DNA of 56,486 bases, taken from the NCBI GenBank assembly GCA_035390885.1, contig DAOOUW010000011.1:1-56486 (forward strand), read 5' to 3'. The position numbers and the translations under genes were made by a program. Shown here one piece after another: positions 25,654 to 32,933 of the stretch (position 1 is its first letter; each line of letters starts with the position of its first letter). The notes beneath the pieces are model-generated. The model saw only the letters and a list, made by a program, of their open reading frames with translations, was not told where the DNA came from and ran no database searches. The stretch is from JAOAFT01 sp035390885. Lineage in GTDB: Bacteria; Bacteroidota; Ignavibacteria; UBA10030.

Positions 25654-26996
25654 ACCAGGCTCAAAAAGTTCCGACCATCTCTTTGGCGATGATTGTAAAA
25701 AATGAAGAACATACGCTCCGTGAATGTTTGCGAAGCACAAAAGATTTTGTTAATGAAATGGTCGTTGTTGATACAGGTTCAACTGATTCGACTATGGATA
25801 TTGCAAAAGAAGAAGGAGCAAAAGTTTACAAAACGGAATGGAGGGATGATTTTTCGTTAGCGCGAAATACTGCATTGCAATACTGTGCCTGTGAGTGGAT
25901 ACTACAACTCGATGCAGATGACCGATTAGTGGTAAAAGATCGTGATGCCGTATTTTCATTGTTGAATGGGTCGGAAGCGCTTGGATATATTGTTACTATT
26001 CATTCTATAGTAGAAAATGGTAATGTATTTGCTCCTGCGTTGAGATTATTTAAGAACCATCCATCAATTAAATACGAAGGGATTGTTCATGAACAAGTGT
26101 ATAATAGTATCGAAAGACTTGGTGGGAAAATAATCCCTCTTCCTCTGATGATTGAACATTCCGGATATGAGAATCCAAAAATCCATAAAAATAAAGCTCA
26201 AAGAAATGTCTCGTTGCTAAAGAAGTACCTTTCTCAACACCCCGATGATATTACATCCATTCTTCACTATGGAATGGGACTTGTAACATTGCAACAGTAT
26301 GGTGAAGCGAAAGAGCAATTAGAAAAACTCCTAAAGAATCCTTCAATGCCTGTAACTGGAAGGGTTCTTGCTTTCAATCTCCTTGGACAAATTGCAAATG
26401 AAGAAGGAAAAGCGGAAGAGGCGCTACAGTTTGCAGAATTATCACTTAAGGAGTTTGAAAACCAATTTTATGGAAGGAGTGTTGCAACAGTTGCGTGTAT
26501 TCACCTAAAACAATACGAACAGGCATTGGTGTTTTTAAGAGAAATGGAAGAGATGTCTAAGAGGGATGACCTTACGAATCGTGTATTCTTCTATGATACA
26601 CGACCACCGGATTCGGAACTCTTAGAACTTATAGGCGCATGCCTTGCAGAACTCGGTCATTATGATAAAGCCTTCGATTACTTCCTTAGGTCTCTTGAGA
26701 TTGACTCAGGCTCTTCAACTGTTGTTCAACATATCCAGAGATTATTTGGGAAGGTTGAGATATCCGAAGCGTTCGGTAAACGCATCGAATCAATAGTAAA
26801 ATCGAATTCGAAACATAATCCTTCCCTTCAGCTTCTCTGGATTGATTATCTAAGTTCGAAAGGAAAATATGATGCAGCAAAGGAGTATGCACTTAACCAT
26901 TCGATCAATGTTCGCGAGGTATTGCCAATACAGGTTCGGTGGATGATTGAACGTGGAGAAGCAAACTCTGTAAATGATTTACTGCAATTATTATGA
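25650..26996 (+). CDS. GT2 glycosyltransferase with TPR repeats
   Basis: This 448-residue protein has an N-terminal GT-A domain: ISLAMIVKNEEHTLRECL, VVDTGSTDSTMDIA and the metal-binding DAD in LQLDADDRL, with WRDDFSLARNTAL between them. That pattern is typical of SunS/SPBc2-like and TPR-linked GT2 enzymes that glycosylate proteins. Residues from about 190 on are TPR-like helices (YGMGLVTLQQYGEAKEQL, LIGACLAELGHYDKAFDYFL). The ATG overlaps the preceding stop (ATGA), so it belongs to the same operon. Its closeness to flagellin suggests, but does not prove, a flagellin acceptor. Confidence 0.9.
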   Translation: MNQAQKVPTISLAMIVKNEEHTLRECLRSTKDFVNEMVVVDTGSTDSTMDIAKEEGAKVYKTEWRDDFSLARNTALQYCACEWILQLDADDRLVVKDRDAVFSLLNGSEALGYIVTIHSIVENGNVFAPALRLFKNHPSIKYEGIVHEQVYNSIERLGGKIIPLPLMIEHSGYENPKIHKNKAQRNVSLLKKYLSQHPDDITSILHYGMGLVTLQQYGEAKEQLEKLLKNPSMPVTGRVLAFNLLGQIANEEGKAEEALQFAELSLKEFENQFYGRSVATVACIHLKQYEQALVFLREMEEMSKRDDLTNRVFFYDTRPPDSELLELIGACLAELGHYDKAFDYFLRSLEIDSGSSTVVQHIQRLFGKVEISEAFGKRIESIVKSNSKHNPSLQLLWIDYLSSKGKYDAAKEYALNHSINVREVLPIQVRWMIERGEANSVNDLLQLL

Positions 26997-27214
26997 ATAA
27001 GGGAATTCGTAAAGTTTTCAGTAAAGCAAAGGAAACCGAAATGGTGGATTTGATGCAAGCTAGTAATAACCTTAGCCACCGGTTAGGGAATCGGTTGCCG
27101 AGGTGGCGTATGGCATTTATCGAGGCAACAGTCTTTGCGAGTTTCTGGTTTAAACCTGGAAAAATTCCGAAGCCAAATATGATTTTAGAAATTTATTACA
27201 AAACGAAGATTTAG
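26993..27214 (+). CDS. Small hypothetical protein coupled to the GT2 gene
   Basis: A 73-residue frame starts in the 4-base ATGA overlap with the preceding stop, the same spacing as its neighbours, which is the main evidence that it is translated. It is basic, with RKVFSKAKE near the start and a hydrophobic-aromatic middle (FIEATVFASFWFKPGK). I recognise no family. It has no Shine-Dalgarno of its own and would rely on coupling. It could be a helper of the glycosyltransferase or a chance frame. Confidence 0.5.
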   Translation: MNKGIRKVFSKAKETEMVDLMQASNNLSHRLGNRLPRWRMAFIEATVFASFWFKPGKIPKPNMILEIYYKTKI

Positions 27215-27266
27215 TTTTATTCTACTTATTGGCGATAGTGAAAAGATATCTAGAAAGGTGAGTATT

Positions 27267-27377
27267 ATGAAAATGCTTGAATTCTCAAAAATTTGGAAAG
27301 TTTTGAAAAAAGGTAAAAACAATTTCAAGCTGCTTAAGTTTTATTTAAAGATGCCGATAATAGAAGTAGAGCAATAA
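27267..27377 (+). CDS. Possible 36-residue basic peptide
   Basis: An ATG with an upstream AAAGGTG opens a frame encoding a short Lys-rich amphipathic peptide (MKMLEFSKIWKVLKKGKNN and a further 17 residues) that ends at TAA 27375. Its last third contains the sigma-28 promoter of flagellin, so the sequence is constrained for another reason. It may be real and co-transcribed with the island, or coincidence. Confidence 0.35.
   Translation: MKMLEFSKIWKVLKKGKNNFKLLKFYLKMPIIEVEQ
27334..27360 (+). promoter_or_regulatory. Sigma-28 (FliA) promoter of flagellin
   Basis: TTAAGTTT (27334-27341), 11 bases, then GCCGATAA (27353-27360) match the FliA consensus TAAAGTTT-N11-GCCGATAA almost exactly, including the spacer. 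The start of transcription would fall near 27367, giving a leader of about 87 bases. This puts flagellin under late-class control and fits an FlgM anti-sigma factor in the same cluster. Confidence 0.9.
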
Positions 27378-27395
27378 AAAAGCTCAGTAAATAAC

Positions 27396-27448
27396 GGGCA
27401 AGGAAGCCCAAATAATTAACAAAACATAAACCAATAATTACATGGAGG
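27396..27448 (+). promoter_or_regulatory. Probable CsrA-binding region in the flagellin leader
   Basis: A small hairpin, GGGC (27396-27399) with GCCC (27406-27409), presents AAGGAA in its loop. A second ATGGA (27442-27446) overlaps the Shine-Dalgarno GGAGG (27444-27448). Two GGA motifs about 42 bases apart, one in a loop and one on the ribosome site, resemble the CsrA-controlled hag leader of Bacillus subtilis. csrA itself is not in the window. Confidence 0.55.
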
Positions 27449-27453
27449 TAGTT

Positions 27454-28602
27454 ATGGCATACTCATCAGGTGCACGCATAAACACCAATATCGGCGCTTA
27501 CAATGCACTCAACGCATTAAACAATGTAAACCGAGAACTTGGCGTTCATCAACTTCGCCTTGCCACTGGCAAGCGCGTTAATTCAGCACAGGATGACGCA
27601 TCTGGATATGTGATTTCCAAGAAAATGGATGCGCGCATTCGTGCGTTAACAGTTGCCCTCGACAATATGGGCGACGCTCAAAGCGTCCTCAGCACAGCTG
27701 AGAGCGGATATCAAACTGTTGCTGACCTTCTCGTTCAGATGAAAGAGAAGCAAACCCGTTTCCAGAATGGAAGCTGGAGCGACGAAGAAAAGAACGCAAT
27801 TGTTTCAGAAATGGAACAGCTCCGTCAGGAAATTCGGGAAACCATCGGAAGCACCAAGTTCAATAATGTTGCTTTGATGGATGGTTCGTTTGCGAATGTT
27901 ACTCTGTCTGCATCCAGCACATTGAAGGTTGGCGATAGCGGCACTTCAATCGTGGTTACAGGTATCGAGGTTTCAGGCGCAAAACCAAGTGCAACGTACA
28001 ATATGACATACGCCAGCGGAAATGTTACGTTGACGAATGCCGCTGATGCAACCGATACGCAAACTGTAGCGGCAAAGGCTGCAGCTGGTCAAGGCGAAGC
28101 GCAAACCCTCGACTTCGACCGACTTGGCATTAAGATATCGTTACTCTCCAAGGGCGCTGCTACAGCAGCAGAAGTTGCAAGTGAACTCGATGGACTAGGA
28201 GGTGGAAGCGATATAGTCACGAGCGCCGGAACAAATCGCAGCTTTGAAGTCGGTGGAAATGCATTGCTCGCCATCAACTTCGAAAATCTTACATCACTGG
28301 GACTTTATGGCACTGAGATTCAAACGACAAATGCGGGCACAGTGAATATCGATGCTGATCTTGCCACAGTGAATAGCGCTATTGGCGATATTGGTGCATT
28401 ATTGTCTCGATTGACTACGAAAGAGGCTAATTTGAATGCATCGATAACCAATACGCAAGCTGCGCAGAGCAGAATCGTTGATGCGGATATTGCCAAGGAG
28501 CAAATTGCAGCAGTGAAATTGCAGATACTGCAACAGACTGCTACGGCACAGCTGGCGCAAGCCAACCAGTCGCCTCAAGTCTTCTTGACGCTCTTCCGTT
28601 AA
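27454..28602 (+). CDS. fliC: Flagellin
   Basis: This filament subunit has 382 residues. The conserved D0/D1 N-terminus is clear (RINTNIGAYNALNALNNVNR, LRLATGKRVNSAQDDASGYV, ALDNMGDAQSVLSTAESGYQ in part), as is the C-terminus (LNASITNTQAAQSRIVDADIA, shortened here, then QILQQTATAQLAQANQ). The variable centre, about residues 150-300, is rich in Thr, Ser and Ala and could accept glycans. An in-frame ATG at 27442 exists but overlaps the Shine-Dalgarno GGAGG; ATG 27454 at 5-base spacing is the real start. It has its own sigma-28 promoter and a terminator after it. The C-terminal end (SPQVFLTLFR) is slightly longer than the usual L-L-R ending. Confidence 0.97.
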   Translation: MAYSSGARINTNIGAYNALNALNNVNRELGVHQLRLATGKRVNSAQDDASGYVISKKMDARIRALTVALDNMGDAQSVLSTAESGYQTVADLLVQMKEKQTRFQNGSWSDEEKNAIVSEMEQLRQEIRETIGSTKFNNVALMDGSFANVTLSASSTLKVGDSGTSIVVTGIEVSGAKPSATYNMTYASGNVTLTNAADATDTQTVAAKAAAGQGEAQTLDFDRLGIKISLLSKGAATAAEVASELDGLGGGSDIVTSAGTNRSFEVGGNALLAINFENLTSLGLYGTEIQTTNAGTVNIDADLATVNSAIGDIGALLSRLTTKEANLNASITNTQAAQSRIVDADIAKEQIAAVKLQILQQTATAQLAQANQSPQVFLTLFR

Positions 28603-28619
28603 TCTGGAATCACGGATTG

Positions 28620-28660
28620 AGGGGCTTCGAACGGATGCGGAGTCCCTCTTTCCGCTTTTA
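28620..28660 (+). terminator. Terminator after flagellin
   Basis: GAGGGGCT (28620-28627) pairs with AGTCCCTC (28642-28649) with one G-U pair and a 14-base loop, then TTTCCGCTTTT. It would separate the strongly expressed flagellin message from fliS and the following genes. Confidence 0.6.
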
Positions 28661-28699
28661 AACAACATCACGCAATGAGTACGAGAATGTGAGGTTACT

Positions 28700-29086
28700 A
28701 TGCAGGCAGCCTTAAAGAGAGAAAGTAATGAAGAGATTGTAGGAACTTCAGTTCTAAGGAATGTTCCGATAAAGCAATTGAATATTGCAGCACAACAATA
28801 TCGTCGGGAGCAATATCTTAATCTTTCCCCGGTTGAGGTAATTAAAAAACTCTATGACGTTGCAATCATGGCGTGTAAGAAACATGACAAAACTCTTGCA
28901 AATAAAGCCGTAACAGAACTTATTGTAGGTCTAAATTTTGACTATCAGGATATATCGGTTGGATTGTATCGCCTCTATCAGTATGTCAAGTATAGTTTAC
29001 GTCAGGAAAAATACGATGAAGCGGAAAACGTATTAAATGAACTACGCGGAACGTGGATGGAAGCATTTCATTTAGATGATAAGTGA
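28700..29086 (+). CDS. fliS: Flagellar export chaperone FliS
   Basis: This 128-residue, mainly helical protein matches FliS in length and pattern: AAQQYRREQYLNLSPVEVIKK followed by LYDVAIMACKKHD (the family's Q-x-P-x-x-L-x-x-x-L-Y-D-x-A element), LNFDYQDISVGLYRLYQYV and the end VLNELRGTWMEAF. FliS caps the flagellin C-terminus in the cytosol until export. The N-terminal 30 residues are an extension. It sits between fliC and fliD, the normal order. GAGG precedes the ATG by 6 bases. Confidence 0.85.
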   Translation: MQAALKRESNEEIVGTSVLRNVPIKQLNIAAQQYRREQYLNLSPVEVIKKLYDVAIMACKKHDKTLANKAVTELIVGLNFDYQDISVGLYRLYQYVKYSLRQEKYDEAENVLNELRGTWMEAFHLDDK

Positions 29087-29098
29087 AAGGGGGAAATA

Positions 29099-30619
29099 AT
29101 GGCAACAACATCTTCTGTATCAAGTACAACATCATCGAGTCTGACATCTCAAATTGATACTATGGTAACGCAATATAAAGCTACTCTCGTCTCGCAATAC
29201 GTTACACCGCTGGACGATAAAAAGACGACGCTTCAGGCTCGACTGAATGCATTAGCAACTCTAAAAACAAAATTGAAATCACTAAGTGATGCAGCAGCTA
29301 CACTTACTGGATCATCTGGCTTAACAAAGTTTAAAGCTTATTCTGTTGAAAGCAGTAATACCTCGGTTGCTACCGCAACCGCTTCTTCTTCTGCATCAGC
29401 GGGCTCTTTTACGCTTTTTGTATCATCGCTTGCAAAAGCAGATACTGTTCTCTCTTCAAGAATGACGAGCGCCGGAACATCAATCGCGGCGAATGAATTT
29501 ACGTCTGAAGAGCAAACAGCAGGCGAAGCGACACGCGAGCTTCGAGTTAAAGTCAATGGAAATGAAGTTGCCACTATTTCTATTGCTCTCACCAGCTCCG
29601 ATACAGACCGAACTGTAATGGAAAAAATTAGAGATGCAATCAATAATTCTTCGGCTGCTTCACAATACGTATCTGCAGCTGTTGTATCCGATACTTCGAC
29701 AACTTCTCGTTTAACACTCTTGAGCAAAAGTACAGGTACGGAGAACTCGTTAAGTTTTGAAGATGTTTCGGGAACGCTCCTCGATAACATTGGACTTTCA
29801 GATGAAGTTATATCAAATCGCACCGGCTCGACATCGACAATAGCAGGATATGTAGTAAGTGATGCAAATAACCTGAATGCTCAATTTGTACTGAACGGGG
29901 TAGATTTTATAAGTGGTACCAACACGATTGCCAATGTTCTCCCTGGAATTACATTACAATTAAAATCGGCACAATCACCGACAGATTCTCCGGTTCAATT
30001 AAACGTCTCGAGTGATACTTCCACAGTTCAATCTTCTATCCAAAGTTTTATTGATGCATATAATTCAGTTATTACATACATCCGGCAACAGACTGCAGTA
30101 AATCCCGATTCGGGCACTCGCCAAATTTTTGCCGGCGATATGATGGTTACACGTTTGCGTATTTCGCTGCAATCGTACATGTCGCAAGCGGTAAGCGGAA
30201 TTACATCGAATTACAACGCCCTCTTCAAAGTCGGGATAACGCAAAAAAGCGATGGTACACTAACAATTAGTGATTCTTCAAAACTATCTACAGCATTGAA
30301 AAATGATGTGAACTCAGTGATTAACCTCTTTGGCTATTCCGATGATTCATCGAATAAAGGAGTAGCAGTTCGAATTCAAAACGCATTGAGCGGACTCATT
30401 GGCTCTGATGGACAAATCGAATCAACACGTACAACATTAAATTCACAAATGACATCAATAAAAAGTCGAATTGATGCGGCGAATTTGCGCGTTACCAAAC
30501 AAGCAGAGCAGTACAAAGCTCAGTTTACCAAACTGCTTGCAACCTATCAGGAAATGGTAGCTCAACAAACATACTTACAATCTCTCACGGACGCGCTCTA
30601 TTCGTATTATTATTCATGA
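29099..30619 (+). CDS. fliD: Flagellar hook-associated protein 2 (filament cap)
   Basis: FliD forms the cap under which flagellin folds at the filament tip. The 506-residue protein starts with a Ser/Thr-rich segment (SLTSQIDTMVTQYKATLV) and the FliD N-terminal domain with ARLNALATLKTKLKSL. It continues with SFTLFVSSLAKADTV, the middle beta-rich part and the FliD C-terminal domain (FIDAYNSVITYIRQQT, FKVGITQKSDGTLTISDSSKL in part). It ends in coiled-coil helices (AEQYKAQFTKLLATYQEMV). AAGGGGGA precedes the ATG. It overlaps the frame upstream of flaG. Confidence 0.95.
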   Translation: MATTSSVSSTTSSSLTSQIDTMVTQYKATLVSQYVTPLDDKKTTLQARLNALATLKTKLKSLSDAAATLTGSSGLTKFKAYSVESSNTSVATATASSSASAGSFTLFVSSLAKADTVLSSRMTSAGTSIAANEFTSEEQTAGEATRELRVKVNGNEVATISIALTSSDTDRTVMEKIRDAINNSSAASQYVSAAVVSDTSTTSRLTLLSKSTGTENSLSFEDVSGTLLDNIGLSDEVISNRTGSTSTIAGYVVSDANNLNAQFVLNGVDFISGTNTIANVLPGITLQLKSAQSPTDSPVQLNVSSDTSTVQSSIQSFIDAYNSVITYIRQQTAVNPDSGTRQIFAGDMMVTRLRISLQSYMSQAVSGITSNYNALFKVGITQKSDGTLTISDSSKLSTALKNDVNSVINLFGYSDDSSNKGVAVRIQNALSGLIGSDGQIESTRTTLNSQMTSIKSRIDAANLRVTKQAEQYKAQFTKLLATYQEMVAQQTYLQSLTDALYSYYYS

Positions 30620-30627
30620 GGTGTGTT

Positions 30628-30963
30628 ATGATAACTGTACAGGCAATTGGTAATGAAAATGTTTTCCCGGTAGGGAATATCACTCTCGATCCTGAAAGAC
30701 AATCGTCAACACAGCAACAACAGTCTACGAATCGGTTAAGTAATGAGGAAATAACAGGAATAGTGGCAGAGTTGAACAAAGCAATGGAGATGGTAGGCAC
30801 AACGCTAGCGTTCTACGTTGATGAAGATACAAAGAAAACTGTGGTAAAAGTAATGGACTCGAAATCAGGGGAAGTAATACGGCAGATTCCTCCCGAAGCA
30901 ATGCTGAAAGTATCTCAGCGCATTGCAGAATTATTAGGAATACTTATTGACCAGACATTGTAG
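30628..30963 (+). CDS. flaG: FlaG family protein
   Basis: This 111-residue protein has a disordered Gln/Ser-rich N-terminus. The FlaG domain follows: ELNKAMEMVGTTLAFYVDED, KTVVKVMDSKSGEVIRQIPP, EAMLKVSQRIAELLGILID. FlaG affects filament length and is commonly next to fliD. An in-frame ATG at 30616 overlaps the fliD stop, but GAGGTG at 30618-30623 supports ATG 30628. Confidence 0.92.
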   Translation: MITVQAIGNENVFPVGNITLDPERQSSTQQQQSTNRLSNEEITGIVAELNKAMEMVGTTLAFYVDEDTKKTVVKVMDSKSGEVIRQIPPEAMLKVSQRIAELLGILIDQTL

Positions 30964-30974
30964 AGAGGTAGACT

Positions 30975-31379
30975 GTGATTGAGAAACAACATAATGAATC
31001 CAGCGAGAATACAATGGATGTCGTTGATATTCTCATTCAAACGCTGGAACAGGTAAACACGCTGACTTCATCATTGAAAGAGAGTGCGCGACAACTGAAC
31101 GAATCTGAACTTGATGCAGGATTGGCAAAGCGTAAGGATCTTTTGAAGCAAGCGGAAGAGTTAAAACAAAGAATGTTGAGCGTAAAGGCAACTCCTCAGG
31201 AACGTGAACAACTCTGGCAACAGCTTGCTCCCGTTTTAAGTGCAGTAACAAAAGCCGACGATGAGTTTGTAGCTCTTGTCGAAAAGAAGAAGAATGAATT
31301 AGGCGAGATGCTTGCCTCTCTCTATCGTCAGCAAAAAAGCGAACAATATGTCGGTGGAGGGTACAATGAACATCAATGA
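30975..31379 (+). CDS. Probable flagellar chaperone (FliT/FlgN-like position)
   Basis: A 134-residue, largely helical, charged protein begins with GTG after GAGAGGT. It has helices rich in Glu/Lys/Gln (LIQTLEQVNTLTSSLKESAR, AKRKDLLKQAEELKQRML) and no transmembrane segment. Between flaG and flgM, in the place where FliT or FlgN chaperones usually lie, it most likely guards a hook-associated protein or FliD before export. The sequence alone does not decide between these families. Its end overlaps the start of flgM by 14 bases. Confidence 0.65.
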   Translation: MIEKQHNESSENTMDVVDILIQTLEQVNTLTSSLKESARQLNESELDAGLAKRKDLLKQAEELKQRMLSVKATPQEREQLWQQLAPVLSAVTKADDEFVALVEKKKNELGEMLASLYRQQKSEQYVGGGYNEHQ

Positions 31380-31617
31380 AATTTCTGGGAATCGGCTTCC
31401 CTTACAGGGAACAACTTCTAAAAAAAACCAATACGAAAAGCCTGTTGATGCGTTGCGAAAGGACACGGTGGAGCTTTCGGATGAAGCTCGAGCGCGCTTC
31501 CTCAGCGACAATGCAAAACGATTAGAAGAAATACAGCAGAAGATTTCTGATGGATTCTATAATCAACAAGAAGTGATGGAACGAGTTGTGGATGCTTTGC
31601 TTAAGGAGTTACTGTAG
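31366..31617 (+). CDS. flgM: Negative regulator of flagellin synthesis, FlgM-like
   Basis: This 83-residue protein has the FlgM layout: a disordered polar first half (MNINEISGNRLPLQGTTSKK) and a C-terminal sigma-28-binding helix region (DTVELSDEARARFLSDNAKR, IQQKISDGFYNQQEVMERVV). FlgM holds FliA until the hook is complete and is then exported. ATG 31366 follows GGAGGG at 31356-31361; longer in-frame starts inside the upstream gene are less likely. It overlaps the upstream frame. A sigma-28 promoter on flagellin in the same cluster supports the call. Confidence 0.82.
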   Translation: MNINEISGNRLPLQGTTSKKNQYEKPVDALRKDTVELSDEARARFLSDNAKRLEEIQQKISDGFYNQQEVMERVVDALLKELL

Positions 31618-31619
31618 AA

Positions 31620-31946
31620 ATGGCTCGGAAAGGAAACAAAATGTCGACGAGCGCAATTCTTGCAAGGGGTCTTGACCTTTGCGCTCAAATTAGCCAGATG
31701 AGTTTGCAAGCGGAACGGATCGCTCAGGACAGCGATCGTCTCGTCGTCTCTTTCGATGTGTACTGCGATTTGTTAGAGTACTCTCTCTTCCTTCAAGGTT
31801 GTAATGGCGAAGAGAATCCAACATTAGAGGATTTTCTTTTAGCGGATGAACTATTATTCGAAACGAATGGAAAAAAATTATCAGTTCAAATCGATTTCTT
31901 CCTTCCTATCAATTCTATTATTATTAGTCCAAGCGTACGTACGTGA
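31620..31946 (+). CDS. Hypothetical protein at the end of the late flagellar cluster
   Basis: This 108-residue frame begins 2 bases after the flgM stop; ATG 31641 with AAAGGAA before it is an equally good start. The sequence is helical at first (ILARGLDLCAQISQMSLQAE, VSFDVYCDLLEYSLFLQGCN) with three Cys residues, then beta-like (KKLSVQIDFFLPINSIIISP). I recognise no family. Its tight spacing suggests co-transcription with flgM and possibly a chaperone or regulator role. Confidence 0.6.
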   Translation: MARKGNKMSTSAILARGLDLCAQISQMSLQAERIAQDSDRLVVSFDVYCDLLEYSLFLQGCNGEENPTLEDFLLADELLFETNGKKLSVQIDFFLPINSIIISPSVRT

Positions 31947-32084
31947 TATTTAAAATCCAAAACAAATTACGCCGACTGCCTCCATAAGATTCACTTTTAA
32001 TTCAGATCGATGTTTACTATCTTCAGTATGGAAAAGGAAACGCAATACCATCCAACAAATTATCGTTCAATTTTTCTGGAAAGT

Positions 32085-32768
32085 ATGAAAACAAAACGTA
32101 CAATCAGAGTCGTAGTTGCTGATGATCATTTGGTTGTGCGGCGCGGTATCGTTGCGGTTCTTTCATTGAATAAAGAATTTGAAGTAGTTGGCGAGGCGGC
32201 TGATGGCGCTGTGGCTCTTCAGCTAATCCAAGACACGGATCCTGATGTTGTCATTATGGATATTGCAATGCCAGTAAAAGATGGCGTGGAAACGACACAA
32301 GAAATTCGGTCGAAATATCCCCACATAAAAGTACTTGTACTTTCAGGATACGATAATGCAGATTATGTTTATAAAGTATTAAAGAGTGGAGCTAATGGAT
32401 ATATTCTAAAAACTACCTCTCCCGAGGAACTCTATGCTGCAATCAAAGCAGTGTACTCCGACAACGCATTTTTTAGTCCGCAGATTTCTAAAATTCTTTT
32501 GGATCATTTTTCCCATCAAAGTAGTGAACATCAACAAAAAGAACCATCGAAGGGAACTAGTGGTATACTCTCAGAACGAGAATGTGAAGTGTTAAAATAT
32601 ATTGCGCTTGGAAAAAATCACCAGCAAATTGCCGATGAACTTCATATCAGCGCTCGCACCGTTGATACCCATCGTAATAACATTATGCGGAAGACAAATC
32701 TCCACGATACAGCAAGTTTAGTTCGGTACGCAATCCAGGAAGGAATTATTTCCGTCCCCCACAAGTGA
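32085..32768 (+). CDS. LuxR/NarL-family response regulator
   Basis: An N-terminal receiver has the acidic pair in VVVADDH and the phospho-acceptor Asp59 in VVIMDIAMP. A C-terminal GerE/LuxR helix-turn-helix follows (LSERECEVLKYIALGKNHQQ, IADELHISARTVDTHRNNIM). It is a DNA-binding transcription regulator. The frame extends upstream to ATG 32010, but the family starts only a few residues before the receiver, so ATG 32085 is preferred; neither has a clear ribosome binding site. The following PAS kinase could be its partner, although the NtrC-type gene is closer to that kinase. Confidence 0.93.
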   Translation: MKTKRTIRVVVADDHLVVRRGIVAVLSLNKEFEVVGEAADGAVALQLIQDTDPDVVIMDIAMPVKDGVETTQEIRSKYPHIKVLVLSGYDNADYVYKVLKSGANGYILKTTSPEELYAAIKAVYSDNAFFSPQISKILLDHFSHQSSEHQQKEPSKGTSGILSERECEVLKYIALGKNHQQIADELHISARTVDTHRNNIMRKTNLHDTASLVRYAIQEGIISVPHK

Positions 32769-32886
32769 TGTGAGCACTTTACTAATCTACTCCCTTCCCT
32801 ATAAGTAATTCCTACTACGCTCTACTATGTATCATTAAAATACGTAAAATCAGGTATTGCGAACCTTTGGTTAATATTGTACAATT

Positions 32887-32905
32887 GTTCTGTATTCTTC
32901 AGAAC
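32887..32905. promoter_or_regulatory. Inverted repeat upstream of the receiver-PAS kinase
   Basis: GTTCTG (32887-32892) and CAGAAC (32900-32905) are perfect reverse complements with a 7-base spacer, 29 bases before the preferred ATG. It could be an operator or a leader hairpin. Confidence 0.35.
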
Positions 32906-32933
32906 AAATAAATAAGTGGGGATAGTTTCACAA

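Noticed and set aside
29338..29823. 161-codon minus-strand frame within fliD
   Set aside because: It is a shadow of the Ser/Thr-rich fliD coding sequence; the + strand frame has full FliD features.
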